NCBI GenBank assembly: GCA_017994815.1
Contig: JAGOJY010000039.1
Location: forward strand, 1-37,978
DNA: 37,978 nucleotides
Direction: 5' to 3'
Origin: Acidobacteriota bacterium
GTDB lineage: Bacteria > Acidobacteriota > Polarisedimenticolia > J045
This document shows, piece by piece, positions 30,369-37,978 of the stretch; positions within the stretch are counted from its first letter, which is position 1, and each line of letters starts with the position of its first letter. The notes beneath the pieces are model-generated. The model did not search any database. It was not told where the DNA came from and saw only the letters and a program-made list of their open reading frames with translations. Made by a program: the position numbers and the translations under genes.

Positions 30369-30797
30369 CTACATGATGCCGGGCGGGTCACACCTCATCG
30401 TACCGTCACAGGCGAGGAAAATGACGGCGTCGCAGTTGCCGCATTCCGCGCAGTCTCCTGGACCTGTCTGGAAACTCGCGACGACTTCTCCGGCTTTCTC
30501 GAAGAAGCCCGCAAGGTACCCCGCCTGCTTGACGTTGCAGATCTTGACCGAGAGTGTCTCCAACAAGTGATGCTCAAGAACGAACTGCAACCCGGAGTGC
30601 CAATTGGTGAGCTCAACGCTCGTGTCAGACAGCACCGCCTGGACCGTCACGTGACCACTCGAGTCGCTTCGGTTCCGGGTGTTTGGTGTTTCTCGGCCCT
30701 GTGGCCAATACACCGTGACCGCAGCATCCGCGGCCAGCGCGGAGCCGAGCGACACGACGACGACGAGCGCAAGGGCTGCCAGAAGACGCAATCGCAT
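30369..30797 (-). CDS. Exported Cys-containing protein, unknown (142 aa)
   Basis: From ATG 30797: a signal peptide (MRLRLLAALALVVVVSLGSA, cleavage near ALA-A) followed by VTVYWPQGRETPNTRN, SSGHVTVQAVLSDTSVELTN and a cysteine-rich end (GDCAECGNCDAVIFLACDG, MRCDPPG) with six Cys in the last 45 residues, probably disulphide-bonded. No family recognised. Transcribed towards flagellin, but the sigma-28 promoter lies between, so it is not in the same unit. Perhaps a small periplasmic or surface protein. Confidence 0.55.
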   Translation of the reverse strand: MRLRLLAALALVVVVSLGSALAADAAVTVYWPQGRETPNTRNRSDSSGHVTVQAVLSDTSVELTNWHSGLQFVLEHHLLETLSVKICNVKQAGYLAGFFEKAGEVVASFQTGPGDCAECGNCDAVIFLACDGTMRCDPPGIM

Positions 30798-31009
30798 CGA
30801 GACATCGACTGCCGCCGCTCCGCGGACCTCGGGCAACCCACGGATCTAACTGAGGTGACGCGCCCAACTATACGTTTACGCCGCACGGATGACACTGTTT
30901 TTCAGACCGGACGATGCGAGACTGGGGATGGCTAGCGCAGGTCGCGCTGGTGCACGGTCCAAGGGCCCGATGCCCGCGATGCGCGCGCCAGCGCACCGAG
31001 GAGGATCAG

Positions 31010-31564
31010 GTGAATGTCCGGCGCCACGCTCGTCGCTCGTGGATTCCTGTGGGAATCATGATTGTCGCGCTCGCTCTGTGCATCACCTTCTCGACTGCCG
31101 CCGGCTCGAAATACGAGTTCGACGCCGTAACACACGAGTTCCGGTTCACCCTGCCGACCTCGGCGGGAGTACTCGTCTACGGCGGTTCAATACGGGGAGA
31201 ATCCGTCCGAGCGACGGCGTCGCTCTCGAGTCGCGAGGGCTCGTTCGTGCTGGAGATCAAGGAAAGCCCGGACGCCGGCGTGACCGTGATGTACGGCGAC
31301 GACCAGCGGCTTTCCTTCAAGGAGTCCGGCGATCAGGTGACGATCGTCGGGACCCCGCTCGACCGCAAAGCTGTCTGCGGCCTGCTTTCGAATGACCTGC
31401 TACGGGCCACGCAGGAGGCGTTCATGACGCGTCAGATGATGGACCGTGGCTGGACGCAGGACCCGCACGCGAAGGACATCGGCAACGTTCTGATGACCCT
31501 GCTGTATTTCGAAAAGGGCTTGGAACATCTCGAGAGCACGGGCCAACCGTGCAGCAGGCACTAG
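31010..31564 (+). CDS. Exported or membrane-anchored protein, unknown (184 aa)
   Basis: GTG 31010 has GAGGAGGATCA upstream, a good ribosome site; upstream in-frame ATG 30914 lacks one and its region is Arg/Cys-rich noise. The protein begins with a basic segment then a hydrophobic helix (SWIPVGIMIVALALCITFST), a signal peptide or anchor, then a beta-rich domain (YEFDAVTHEFRFTLPTSAGV, EGSFVLEIKESPDAGVTVMY) and a helical C-terminus (RQMMDRGWTQDPHAKDIGNV). No known motif; the neighbouring 30369 gene is on the opposite strand, and tRNA-Cys follows. Confidence 0.6.
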   Translation: MNVRRHARRSWIPVGIMIVALALCITFSTAAGSKYEFDAVTHEFRFTLPTSAGVLVYGGSIRGESVRATASLSSREGSFVLEIKESPDAGVTVMYGDDQRLSFKESGDQVTIVGTPLDRKAVCGLLSNDLLRATQEAFMTRQMMDRGWTQDPHAKDIGNVLMTLLYFEKGLEHLESTGQPCSRH

Positions 31565-31606
31565 TGGCTGCACCTGCCGGGAGACGCCAGGGCCCACCCG
31601 AGGGGT

Positions 31607-31680
<74 letters not shown>

Positions 31681-31770
31681 CGGGTGTAGCTGAGCCCCCG
31701 CTGGAGCCGTAGAGGATAGATCGCGGCCCGCGCGCCCGTCAACGCGCGGCCGGACCGGCCGGCCGGGGGA

Positions 31771-31776
31771 TACAAT
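31771..31776 (+). promoter_or_regulatory. -10 element TACAAT of the pentose-phosphate operon
   Basis: TACAAT in GGATACAATC, about 40 bp before GTG 31816. It shares ten bases with the boxes at 9439-9448 and 12720-12729. No clear -35. Confidence 0.55.
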
Positions 31777-31815
31777 CGGCTGGCCTGTCAACACTTCCGC
31801 CGCGCGGGGTGCCTT

Positions 31816-33345
31816 GTGGCCGATCCGCAGATCAGGGTCACGTCGGGGCCGGTCGTCGTCCCCGGGATGGAGGCGCACCCCGCGCCCCCCTGCACCGCCG
31901 TGATCTTCGGGGTGCAGGGCGACCTGGCCCACCGCAAGCTGCTCCCGGCGCTGTACCGGCTGCACGTCCTGGGCCTCCTGCCCCACGCCTGCCCGATCGT
32001 CGGCCTGGCGCGGGCGCCGATCAGCGACGAGCGCTTCCGCAACGACGTCGGGAGCGCGATCGCCGACCGGCTCGATCCCGCGGAGTTCGACACCGACCGC
32101 TGGGCATCGTTCGCCCGGCGACTGCGCTACGTCGCCGGCTCGTTCGAGGACCGCGAGACGTACGCCGCGCTCGCGCGCGAGTTGCGGCAGATCGAAACCA
32201 GCGAGTCCACCGGCGGGAACCGCGCCTTCTACCTCGCCGTCCCGCCGGCGGCGTACGCGACGGTGATCGGGCAGCTCGCGGGCGCGGGGCTGATCCACCC
32301 GCCGTCCGGCGGGCCGTGGACCCGCGTCGTGTTCGAGAAGCCGTTCGGCCGCGACGCGGGCTCGGCCCGCGAGCTGGACGCGGCCGTGCACGCGGTGCTC
32401 GACGAGCGGCAGGTGTTCCGGATCGACCACTACCTGGGCAAGGAGACGGTCCGCAACATCCTGGTCTTCCGCTTCGGCAACTCGATCTTCGAGCCGCTGT
32501 GGAACCGCCGGCACATCGACCACGTGCAGATCACGGCGGCCGAGGAACTCGCCGTCGGCCGGCGTGGGCGCTTCTACGAGGCCAACGGCGTGGTGCGCGA
32601 CGTGGTGCAGAACCACCTGTTGCAGATGCTCGCGCTGTGCGCGATGGAGCCGCCGATCTCGTTTTCCGGCGAGGACCTGCGCGATGCCTCGGCGCTGGTG
32701 CTGCGCTCGCTGCGCCCGCTCGACGCCGCGGGCGCGGACTTCGCGCTGGGCCAGTACCGCGGCTACCGCGAGGAGCGCGACGTCGCCGCCGATTCGCGCG
32801 TGCCGACCTTCGCCGCGCTGCGCGTGTTCCTCGACAACTGGCGCTGGCAGGGCGTGCCGTTCTACCTGCGCGCCGGCAAGCGGCTCGGGCGCTCTTTGAC
32901 CGAGATCGCGGTGCAGTTCCGGCCGATCCCGCAGTGCCTGTTCCCCGACGCCGAGACCTGCGCGCTGATCCGGCCCAACGTGCTGACGCTGCGGATCCAG
33001 CCCGACGAGGGGATCACGCTCGCGTTCTCCTGCAAGAGCCCGGGCACCCGGCTGTCCGTGCACGAGGTGACGATGAACTTCTCGTACGCCGAGACCTTCT
33101 CCCGCCCGCTCGAGGAGGCGTACGAGCGGCTGCTGCTCGACGTCATGCTGGGGGACCAGGCGCTGTTCATCCGCTCCGACTTCATCGAGCACGCCTGGCG
33201 CGCGGTCGACCCGCTGCTCGTGGCCTCGCAGGACGCCGCGCTCCCGCCACCGGAGGAGTACGAGGCGGGCAGCGGCGGCCCCACGGGCGCGGACCGGCTG
33301 CTGGCGCGCGACGGCCGCGCGTGGCGCCCTTTGGTGACGAAGTGA
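31816..33345 (+). CDS. zwf: Glucose-6-phosphate 1-dehydrogenase
   Basis: Catalyses glucose-6-phosphate + NAD(P)+ to 6-phosphogluconolactone + NAD(P)H, the entry to the oxidative pentose-phosphate pathway. Seen: the dinucleotide-binding GVQGDLAHRKLLPALYRLH (about residues 32-50; usual form GASGDLAxRKL), the active-site RIDHYLGKETVRNILVFRF (about 201-219), VQITAAEELAVGRRGRFYEA and the C-terminal GITLAFSCKSPGT and ADFIEHAWR-type end. 509 residues is the usual length. The GTG start lies behind TACAAT. Its TGA overlaps the GTG of gnd. The first cofactor-binding Ala is replaced by Val-Gln, so cofactor choice is open. Confidence 0.92.
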   Translation: MADPQIRVTSGPVVVPGMEAHPAPPCTAVIFGVQGDLAHRKLLPALYRLHVLGLLPHACPIVGLARAPISDERFRNDVGSAIADRLDPAEFDTDRWASFARRLRYVAGSFEDRETYAALARELRQIETSESTGGNRAFYLAVPPAAYATVIGQLAGAGLIHPPSGGPWTRVVFEKPFGRDAGSARELDAAVHAVLDERQVFRIDHYLGKETVRNILVFRFGNSIFEPLWNRRHIDHVQITAAEELAVGRRGRFYEANGVVRDVVQNHLLQMLALCAMEPPISFSGEDLRDASALVLRSLRPLDAAGADFALGQYRGYREERDVAADSRVPTFAALRVFLDNWRWQGVPFYLRAGKRLGRSLTEIAVQFRPIPQCLFPDAETCALIRPNVLTLRIQPDEGITLAFSCKSPGTRLSVHEVTMNFSYAETFSRPLEEAYERLLLDVMLGDQALFIRSDFIEHAWRAVDPLLVASQDAALPPPEEYEAGSGGPTGADRLLARDGRAWRPLVTK

Positions 33346-34763
33346 ACGCGCCCGCGCGCTGCGTGTTCGGCGTCGCCGGGCTGGGCACGATGGGATCGGC
33401 GCTGGCGCTGAACATCGAGGAGCACGGCTTCCCGATCGCCGTCTGGAACCACGAGCCGGACCGGACCGAGGTCTTTGCCTCGCAGAACCGCCAGCGCCGC
33501 GTGCTCGGTGCGGCCACGCTGGAGGAGTTCGCCGCGGCGCTGGCGCCGCCGCGGCGGATCCTGCTGATGATCACGGCGGGGGCGCCGGTGGACCAGATGA
33601 TCGAGCGCCTGTCGCCGCTGCTCGCGCCGGGCGACGTGCTGATCGACGGCGGCAACTCGCACTTCCGCGACACCGCGCGGCGGCAGGAGCTGCTCGCCGG
33701 GCGCGGCGTGGATTTCCTCGGCCTCGGCGTGTCGGGCGGCGAAGCCGGCGCGCGCCGCGGGCCGTCGCTGATGGCCGGCGGGCGGCGCGAGGCCTACGAC
33801 ACGGTGCGCGACGTGCTGGAGGCGATCGCGGCGCCCACCGACCGCGGCACGGCCGCCGCGTGGCTCGGCCCGGGCGCTGCCGGCCACCTGGTCAAGATGG
33901 TCCACAACGGGATCGAGTACGGCGACCTGCAGGCGATCGCCGAGGCGTACGACCTGCTGCACCGCGCGGGCGGGCTCGAAGCGCCGCAGGTCGGCGGCAT
34001 CTTCGCCGACTGGGACCGCGGCCCGCTCGGCTCGCTGCTCGTGGAGATCACCGCGCGCGTCCTCGCGCGGCTCGACGACGCGACCGGGCAACCGCTCGTC
34101 GACATGATCGTGGACGAGGCCGGCCAGAAGGGCACCGGGCGCTGGACGATCGAGCTGGCCGCCGAGATGGGCGTGCCGGCGCCGACGATGACGGCCGCCG
34201 TCGACGCGCGGCTGCTCTCATCGCTGCGCGCGGAGCGCATCGCGCTGAGCGAACGGCTGCCGGGCGCGCGGGCCAACCCGCCCGCGCCGGACCGCGGGCG
34301 CCTCGCGGCCAGCGTCGCCGACGCGCTTTTGGCTTCGCGCGTCTGCGCGCTGGCCCAGGGCTTCCGCCTGATCCGGCACGCCGGGACCGAGCTGGGCTGG
34401 GCCATCGACCCGCGCTCGGTCGCCGGCGTCTGGCGCGCGGGCTGCATCATCCAGTCGCGGGTGATGGACCGGCTGCTCGCGGCGTACGAGCGCGACCCGG
34501 AGCTGGAGCACCTGTTCTTCGACGAGGACATCGCGGCCACGCTGGACCAGGCGCAGGCCGGCTGGCGCGAGACGGTGGCGCTGGCGATCGCGCGCGAGAT
34601 CCCGGTCCCGGCGATCTCGGCCAGCCTCGCCTACTACGACGCCTACCGCAGCGCTCGGCTCCCGCAGAACCTGCTCCAGGCGCAGCGGGACTACTTCGGC
34701 GCGCACAAGTACGTCCGGATCGATCACCCCGAGCTCGGTCCCGTGCACACGGACTGGGAATGA
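33342..34763 (+). CDS. gnd: 6-phosphogluconate dehydrogenase, decarboxylating
   Basis: Oxidises 6-phosphogluconate to ribulose-5-phosphate + CO2. Seen: the N-terminal Rossmann GVAGLGTMGSALALNIEEHG, the substrate-binding GVSGGEAGARRGPSLMAGG, the catalytic loop GHLVKMVHNGIEYGDLQAIA (Lys and Asn of the active site, about residues 178-197) and DEAGQKGTGRWT in the all-helical C-terminal domain. 473 residues is the long, usual form. GTG 33342 overlaps the zwf stop (GTGA), and its own TGA overlaps the pgl ATG (ATGA). The coenzyme-phosphate region reads VWNHEPDR, where NADP-specific enzymes usually have NR(T/S), so NAD use is conceivable; this is inference. Confidence 0.93.
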   Translation: MNAPARCVFGVAGLGTMGSALALNIEEHGFPIAVWNHEPDRTEVFASQNRQRRVLGAATLEEFAAALAPPRRILLMITAGAPVDQMIERLSPLLAPGDVLIDGGNSHFRDTARRQELLAGRGVDFLGLGVSGGEAGARRGPSLMAGGRREAYDTVRDVLEAIAAPTDRGTAAAWLGPGAAGHLVKMVHNGIEYGDLQAIAEAYDLLHRAGGLEAPQVGGIFADWDRGPLGSLLVEITARVLARLDDATGQPLVDMIVDEAGQKGTGRWTIELAAEMGVPAPTMTAAVDARLLSSLRAERIALSERLPGARANPPAPDRGRLAASVADALLASRVCALAQGFRLIRHAGTELGWAIDPRSVAGVWRAGCIIQSRVMDRLLAAYERDPELEHLFFDEDIAATLDQAQAGWRETVALAIAREIPVPAISASLAYYDAYRSARLPQNLLQAQRDYFGAHKYVRIDHPELGPVHTDWE

Positions 34764-35461
34764 ACGACCTGCGGATCGAGGTCCACGAATCGGCGGAATC
34801 TCTGCACGAGGCGGCGGCGCAGCGCATCGCCGCGCTCGTCAACCAGGCGCTCACGCGCCAGCCGGTGTTCTCGCTGTCGTTGACCGGGGGCAGCGCGCCG
34901 GGACCGGTCTACGAGCTGCTCGCGCGCGAACCGTTCCGCTCCGGCGTGCCGTGGCAGAAGGTGCGGTTCTACTTCGGTGACGAGCGCTGCGTCCCGCCGG
35001 ACAGCCCGGAGAGCAACTACCGGCTCGCGGCCGACGCGCTCCTCGACCGCTTGCCGATCGACGGGGCCCAGGTGTTCCGGATGGCCAGCGAGCGGCCGGA
35101 CCGCGAGGCGGCCGCCGACGAGTACGCCGCGGCGTTGCCCGAGCGGCTGGACCTGATGCTGCTCGGGCTGGGCCCGGACGGCCACCTGTGCTCGCTGTTC
35201 CCCGGCGGGCCCGAACTGCGCGAGACGCGGCGGCGGGTCGTCCCGTCGCGCAGTCCCCGGCCGCCGCACGAGCGCCTGAGCGTCACCCGCCCGGTCATCG
35301 AGTCGGCGGTCGAGCTGATCGGCCTCGTGCTCGGCGAGCGCAAGGCCGAGGCGCTGCGGCTGGTGCTCGACCCGCGGACCGACCCGGAGGTCGCGCCCGG
35401 GCGGCTGGCGCGGCGCGCGCTGTGGATCGTCGATCGCGCGGCCGCTTCGCGCCTGCCCTGA
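34760..35461 (+). CDS. pgl: 6-phosphogluconolactonase
   Basis: Hydrolyses the lactone made by the zwf product to 6-phosphogluconate. Motifs: [19 protein letters not shown] (phosphate-binding), [20 protein letters not shown] and [20 protein letters not shown], the GlpDGH core of the NagB/DevB superfamily; the C-terminal helix has [10 protein letters not shown]. At 233 residues it is a standard DevB-type enzyme. ATG 34760 overlaps the gnd stop. The order zwf-gnd-pgl completes the oxidative branch in one coupled transcript. Confidence 0.92.
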   Translation: MNDLRIEVHESAESLHEAAAQRIAALVNQALTRQPVFSLSLTGGSAPGPVYELLAREPFRSGVPWQKVRFYFGDERCVPPDSPESNYRLAADALLDRLPIDGAQVFRMASERPDREAAADEYAAALPERLDLMLLGLGPDGHLCSLFPGGPELRETRRRVVPSRSPRPPHERLSVTRPVIESAVELIGLVLGERKAEALRLVLDPRTDPEVAPGRLARRALWIVDRAAASRLP

Positions 35462-35553
35462 CCCGCTGCATCGCGCCAGCGCGACGTTCTATGCTGTGCG
35501 CCCCGCCCGGGCGCCACACCGACGGGGCCGCCGCGGCGGCCCGGAGATCGAAG

Positions 35554-37563
35554 ATGGGCTGGTCCCCCGACGACATCGACAGGCTGTGCGTCAACACGAT
35601 CCGCACGCTCTCGATCGACGCGGTGCAAAAGGCCGATTCCGGGCACCCGGGGCTGCCGCTCGGCGCGGCGCCGATGGCGTACGTGCTGTGGCAGCGGCAC
35701 CTGCGCTTCGACCCGGCGGACCCGCGCTGGCCGGACCGCGACCGCTTCGTGCTGTCGGCCGGGCACGGCTCGATGCTGCTCTACGCGCTGCTGCACCTGG
35801 CGGGGTTCGACGTGTCGCTGGACGACATCCGCCAGTTCCGGCAGTGGGAATCGCGCACGCCCGGGCACCCCGAGGCCAAAATCACGCCGGGCGTGGAGGC
35901 GACGACCGGACCGCTCGGCCAGGGCTCGGCCGAGGCGGTCGGGATGGCGATCGCCGAGCGCATCCTCGCCGGGCGCTACAACCGGCCGGGGCGCGAAGTC
36001 GTGGACCACGTGACGTACGCCCTCGTCTCGGACGGCGACCTGATGGAGGGGATCTCCGCCGAGGCCGGCTCGCTCGCCGGGCACCTGCGCCTCGGTAAGC
36101 TGATCTACCTTTACGACTCGAACAGCGTGACGCTCGACGCCCCGACGTCGGTGACGTTCACCGAGGACGTGGCCGCGCGCTACCGTGCCTACGGCTGGCA
36201 GGTGCTGGAGGTCTTCGACGGCGACACGGACCTCGTTTCGCTGGACGCGGCGCTGCGGGAGGCGCGGTCCGACACCGCGCGCCCCTCGCTGGTTGTCGTG
36301 CGCACGACGATCGGCTACGGCTCGCCGAACAAGGCCGGGACCTACAAGGCCCACGGCGCACCGCTCGGCGCCGAGGAAGTGGCGCTGACGAAGAAGGCGC
36401 TGGGCTGGGACCCGCAGCTCAGCTTCCACGTGCCCGATGCGGTGCGGGCGCGCTTCGCCGAGGCCGGCGCGCGCGGGGCGGCGGAGCGCCGCGCGTGGCA
36501 GCAGCGGGCGGACGCGTTGCGGGGCGCGGAGCCGGCGCTGGCGGCGGAGTGGGAACAGGCGCGGTCCGGGAAGCTGCCGGAGGGCTGGGACGCCGCGCTG
36601 CCGTCGTGGAAGCCGGGCCAGGGCGCCGCGACGCGCGAGGCCTCGGGCAAGGCGCTCAACGCGATCGCCGAGCGCGTGCCGTGGCTCGTCGGCGGCGACG
36701 CGGACCTCGCCGGCTCGACCAAGACCCGCATCGACTCGGCTCCCGACTTCGCCAGCGCCGCGAACCCGGGGCGCAACCTGCGCTTCGGCGTGCGCGAGCA
36801 CGCGATGGCCGGGATCGCCAACGGCATCGCCTTCCACGGCGGGCTGCGCCCGTACGTCTCGACGTTCTTCGTCTTCAGCGATTACATGCGGCCGCCGCTG
36901 CGGCTCGCCGCGCTGGACTCGCTGCCGGTGATCTACGTCTTCACGCACGACTCGCTCGGCGTGGGCGAGGACGGACCGACGCACCAGCCGGTCGAGCAAC
37001 TCGCCGCGCTGCGGGCCATGCCGGGCCTGTACGTGGTGCGTCCCGGTGACCCGAACGAAACCGCCGCCGCCTGGCGCTGGGTCATGTCGGCGCGGCGCCC
37101 CGCGGCGCTGGTGATGACGCGGCAGAAGCTGCCGGCGCTGGAGGGCACGCTGGAGAAGGCGCGCGAGGGGGTCGCCCGGGGCGCGTACGTGCTGGCCGAT
37201 GCCGAGGGCGGCCCGCCGCAGGCGATCGTCATCGCCACCGGCTCCGAGTTGCAGCTGGCCATGGCGGCGCGCGCGGCGCTGGCCGCCGAAGGCGTGCGCG
37301 TGCGCGTGGTCTCGATGCCGTGCTGGGAGATCTTCGACGAGCAGGACGCGGCCTACCGGGAGCAGGTGCTGCCCGCCGCGATCCGCGCGCGCGTGTCGGT
37401 CGAGGCCGCCACGCCGTTCGGCTGGAGCCGCTGGGTCGGCGAGCGCGGGACCTCGCTCGGCGTCGAGCGCTTCGGCGCCTCCGCGCCCGGCGACCTGGTC
37501 CTGCGCGAGTTCGGCTTCACTTCCGACCACGTAGTCGCCGCGATCCGCCACGTCTTGTCGTAG
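35554..37563 (+). CDS. tkt: Transketolase
   Basis: Moves two-carbon ketol units between sugar phosphates with thiamine diphosphate in the non-oxidative pentose-phosphate pathway. Seen: [40 protein letters not shown], the TPP-binding [20 protein letters not shown] with DSN (about residues 155-190), [65 protein letters not shown], and a TK_C domain starting [11 protein letters not shown]. 669 residues, the normal length. ATG 35554 is 92 bp after pgl. That gap holds a palindrome around 35524 and a TATGCT box near 35490, so tkt may have its own promoter. Confidence 0.93.
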   Translation: MGWSPDDIDRLCVNTIRTLSIDAVQKADSGHPGLPLGAAPMAYVLWQRHLRFDPADPRWPDRDRFVLSAGHGSMLLYALLHLAGFDVSLDDIRQFRQWESRTPGHPEAKITPGVEATTGPLGQGSAEAVGMAIAERILAGRYNRPGREVVDHVTYALVSDGDLMEGISAEAGSLAGHLRLGKLIYLYDSNSVTLDAPTSVTFTEDVAARYRAYGWQVLEVFDGDTDLVSLDAALREARSDTARPSLVVVRTTIGYGSPNKAGTYKAHGAPLGAEEVALTKKALGWDPQLSFHVPDAVRARFAEAGARGAAERRAWQQRADALRGAEPALAAEWEQARSGKLPEGWDAALPSWKPGQGAATREASGKALNAIAERVPWLVGGDADLAGSTKTRIDSAPDFASAANPGRNLRFGVREHAMAGIANGIAFHGGLRPYVSTFFVFSDYMRPPLRLAALDSLPVIYVFTHDSLGVGEDGPTHQPVEQLAALRAMPGLYVVRPGDPNETAAAWRWVMSARRPAALVMTRQKLPALEGTLEKAREGVARGAYVLADAEGGPPQAIVIATGSELQLAMAARAALAAEGVRVRVVSMPCWEIFDEQDAAYREQVLPAAIRARVSVEAATPFGWSRWVGERGTSLGVERFGASAPGDLVLREFGFTSDHVVAAIRHVLS

Positions 37564-37574
37564 GGCCGCCGCCA

Positions 37575-37588
37575 GGCGGCCCGGCCAT
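37575..37588. repeat. Dispersed intergenic repeat, copy 3
   Basis: GGCGGCCCGGCCAT, identical to the copy at 15554-15567, just after the tkt stop. It is preceded by GGGCCGCC, giving an imperfect hairpin with GGCGGCCC (37563-37582) that could act as a terminator. Confidence 0.4.
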
Positions 37589-37758
37589 GACGGCGCTGCG
37601 ATGGCAACTGTGTCGTCGTTCCTGCCGCGTCCCGCGCATCGTGTCTCGTGCCGCGCCGGTTCGGCGGAATTTGCCATTACGGGAAAGATTTCTCGATTAT
37701 CCAGTTGAAATGCCGAGCGAGCGCTGGTACCATCTGCAACGTCAGGTGGGGTGGTGTC

Positions 37759-37978
37759 GTGAGCAGCGCCCTCGACAACGGAACCGGCACGCGGGCAACG
37801 GCCCGGGACCTCGAACTCTGGCGCCTCGGCCTGCTGGAGCTGGACCAGGTTGCGGCCGCGCTGGTCCGCGTCGACGACGGGCTGTCGGTCGTGCTGGCGC
37901 GGGTCTGCCACTCGATCACCTCGCGCAAGTGCTGGCGTCGCTCGGGGATGCGCTGGCACGACTTCGCCCGCGAGTGCG
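37759..37978 (+). CDS. Unknown protein, N-terminal part cut by window end
   Basis: GTG 37759 has AGGTGGGG upstream; the preceding GTG at 37756 is followed at once by a stop. The first 73 residues read RDLELWRLGLLELDQVAAAL, then VVLARVCHSITSRKCWRRSG and MRWHDFAREC, and are helical with a Cys/Trp-rich patch. The pattern loosely recalls the N-terminal region of DUF222-like or HNH-type proteins with a G(F/M)..(F/W)..(F/Y)A motif, but the end is missing and no assignment is made. A weak -10 (TACCAT) lies at 37727-37732. Confidence 0.45.
   Translation, partial: MSSALDNGTGTRATARDLELWRLGLLELDQVAAALVRVDDGLSVVLARVCHSITSRKCWRRSGMRWHDFAREC

Overview
The window is high-GC DNA from a Gram-negative, outer-membrane, probably motile bacterium. 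The signs are a TonB-dependent receptor with an ECF sigma/FecR pair, a flagellin with a textbook sigma-28 promoter, periplasmic FG-GAP/ASPIC and lipoprotein-type secreted proteins, and a DUF6178 gene. The mix is compatible with an Acidobacteriota-like or deltaproteobacterial-type lineage, but no ribosomal marker is present and the phylum is a guess. Many genes start at GTG, overlap their neighbour by GTGA or ATGA, and some have a TACAAT/TAGAAT -10 element so close to the start codon that leaderless transcripts are likely.

Positions 1-9.27 kb are an accessory island, less GC-rich than the rest, lying against the 3' end of a tRNA-Leu(UAA) gene (9275-9358, minus strand). At its left edge are two tandem 25-bp IS-end-like repeats abutting the C-terminal stump of a DUF2075 helicase. 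Then, all on the minus strand, come a small frameshifted gene, an unknown protein, a DUF2726 PD-(D/E)XK-like protein, and a truncated tyrosine recombinase joined in frame to a zinc-ribbon/membrane module. The main block follows: a 39-aa single-pass membrane peptide, a beta-CASP metallo-beta-lactamase nuclease-like protein and an 89-aa protein, all translationally coupled; a PD-(D/E)XK-like protein; a WYL-domain regulator; and an AAA+ ATPase. The three promoters of this block carry nearly the same 17-bp inverted repeat (CGGCAC-N5-GTGCCG), so it looks like one WYL-controlled regulon. I propose it as a candidate, undescribed defence-type system.

Positions 9.4-12.7 kb are a second accessory cluster: a nucleotidyltransferase with a small upstream partner, a DUF4375 (DMP19) protein, an apparently complete tyrosine recombinase, and a HEPN protein coupled to a ribbon-helix-helix/MNT nucleotidyltransferase fusion whose start is overlapped by an inverted repeat.

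Positions 12.7-31.6 kb look like ordinary chromosome. They hold a CheR-type methyltransferase with a membrane histidine kinase; an operon of ECF sigma factor, FecR and secreted protein, divergent from an STN-containing TonB-dependent receptor (a cell-surface signalling unit); a SAM methyltransferase; an FG-GAP/ASPIC secreted protein; a DUF6178 protein; a second histidine kinase; an HExxH protein with a small partner; an orphan ribbon-helix-helix protein; flagellin; two exported proteins of unknown role; and tRNA-Cys.

Positions 31.8-37.6 kb are a pentose-phosphate operon (zwf, gnd, pgl, tkt), followed by the start of an unknown gene cut by the window end. At least four apparent single-base indels fall in the island and none was noticed in the right half, so the island is either decaying or was assembled with errors.
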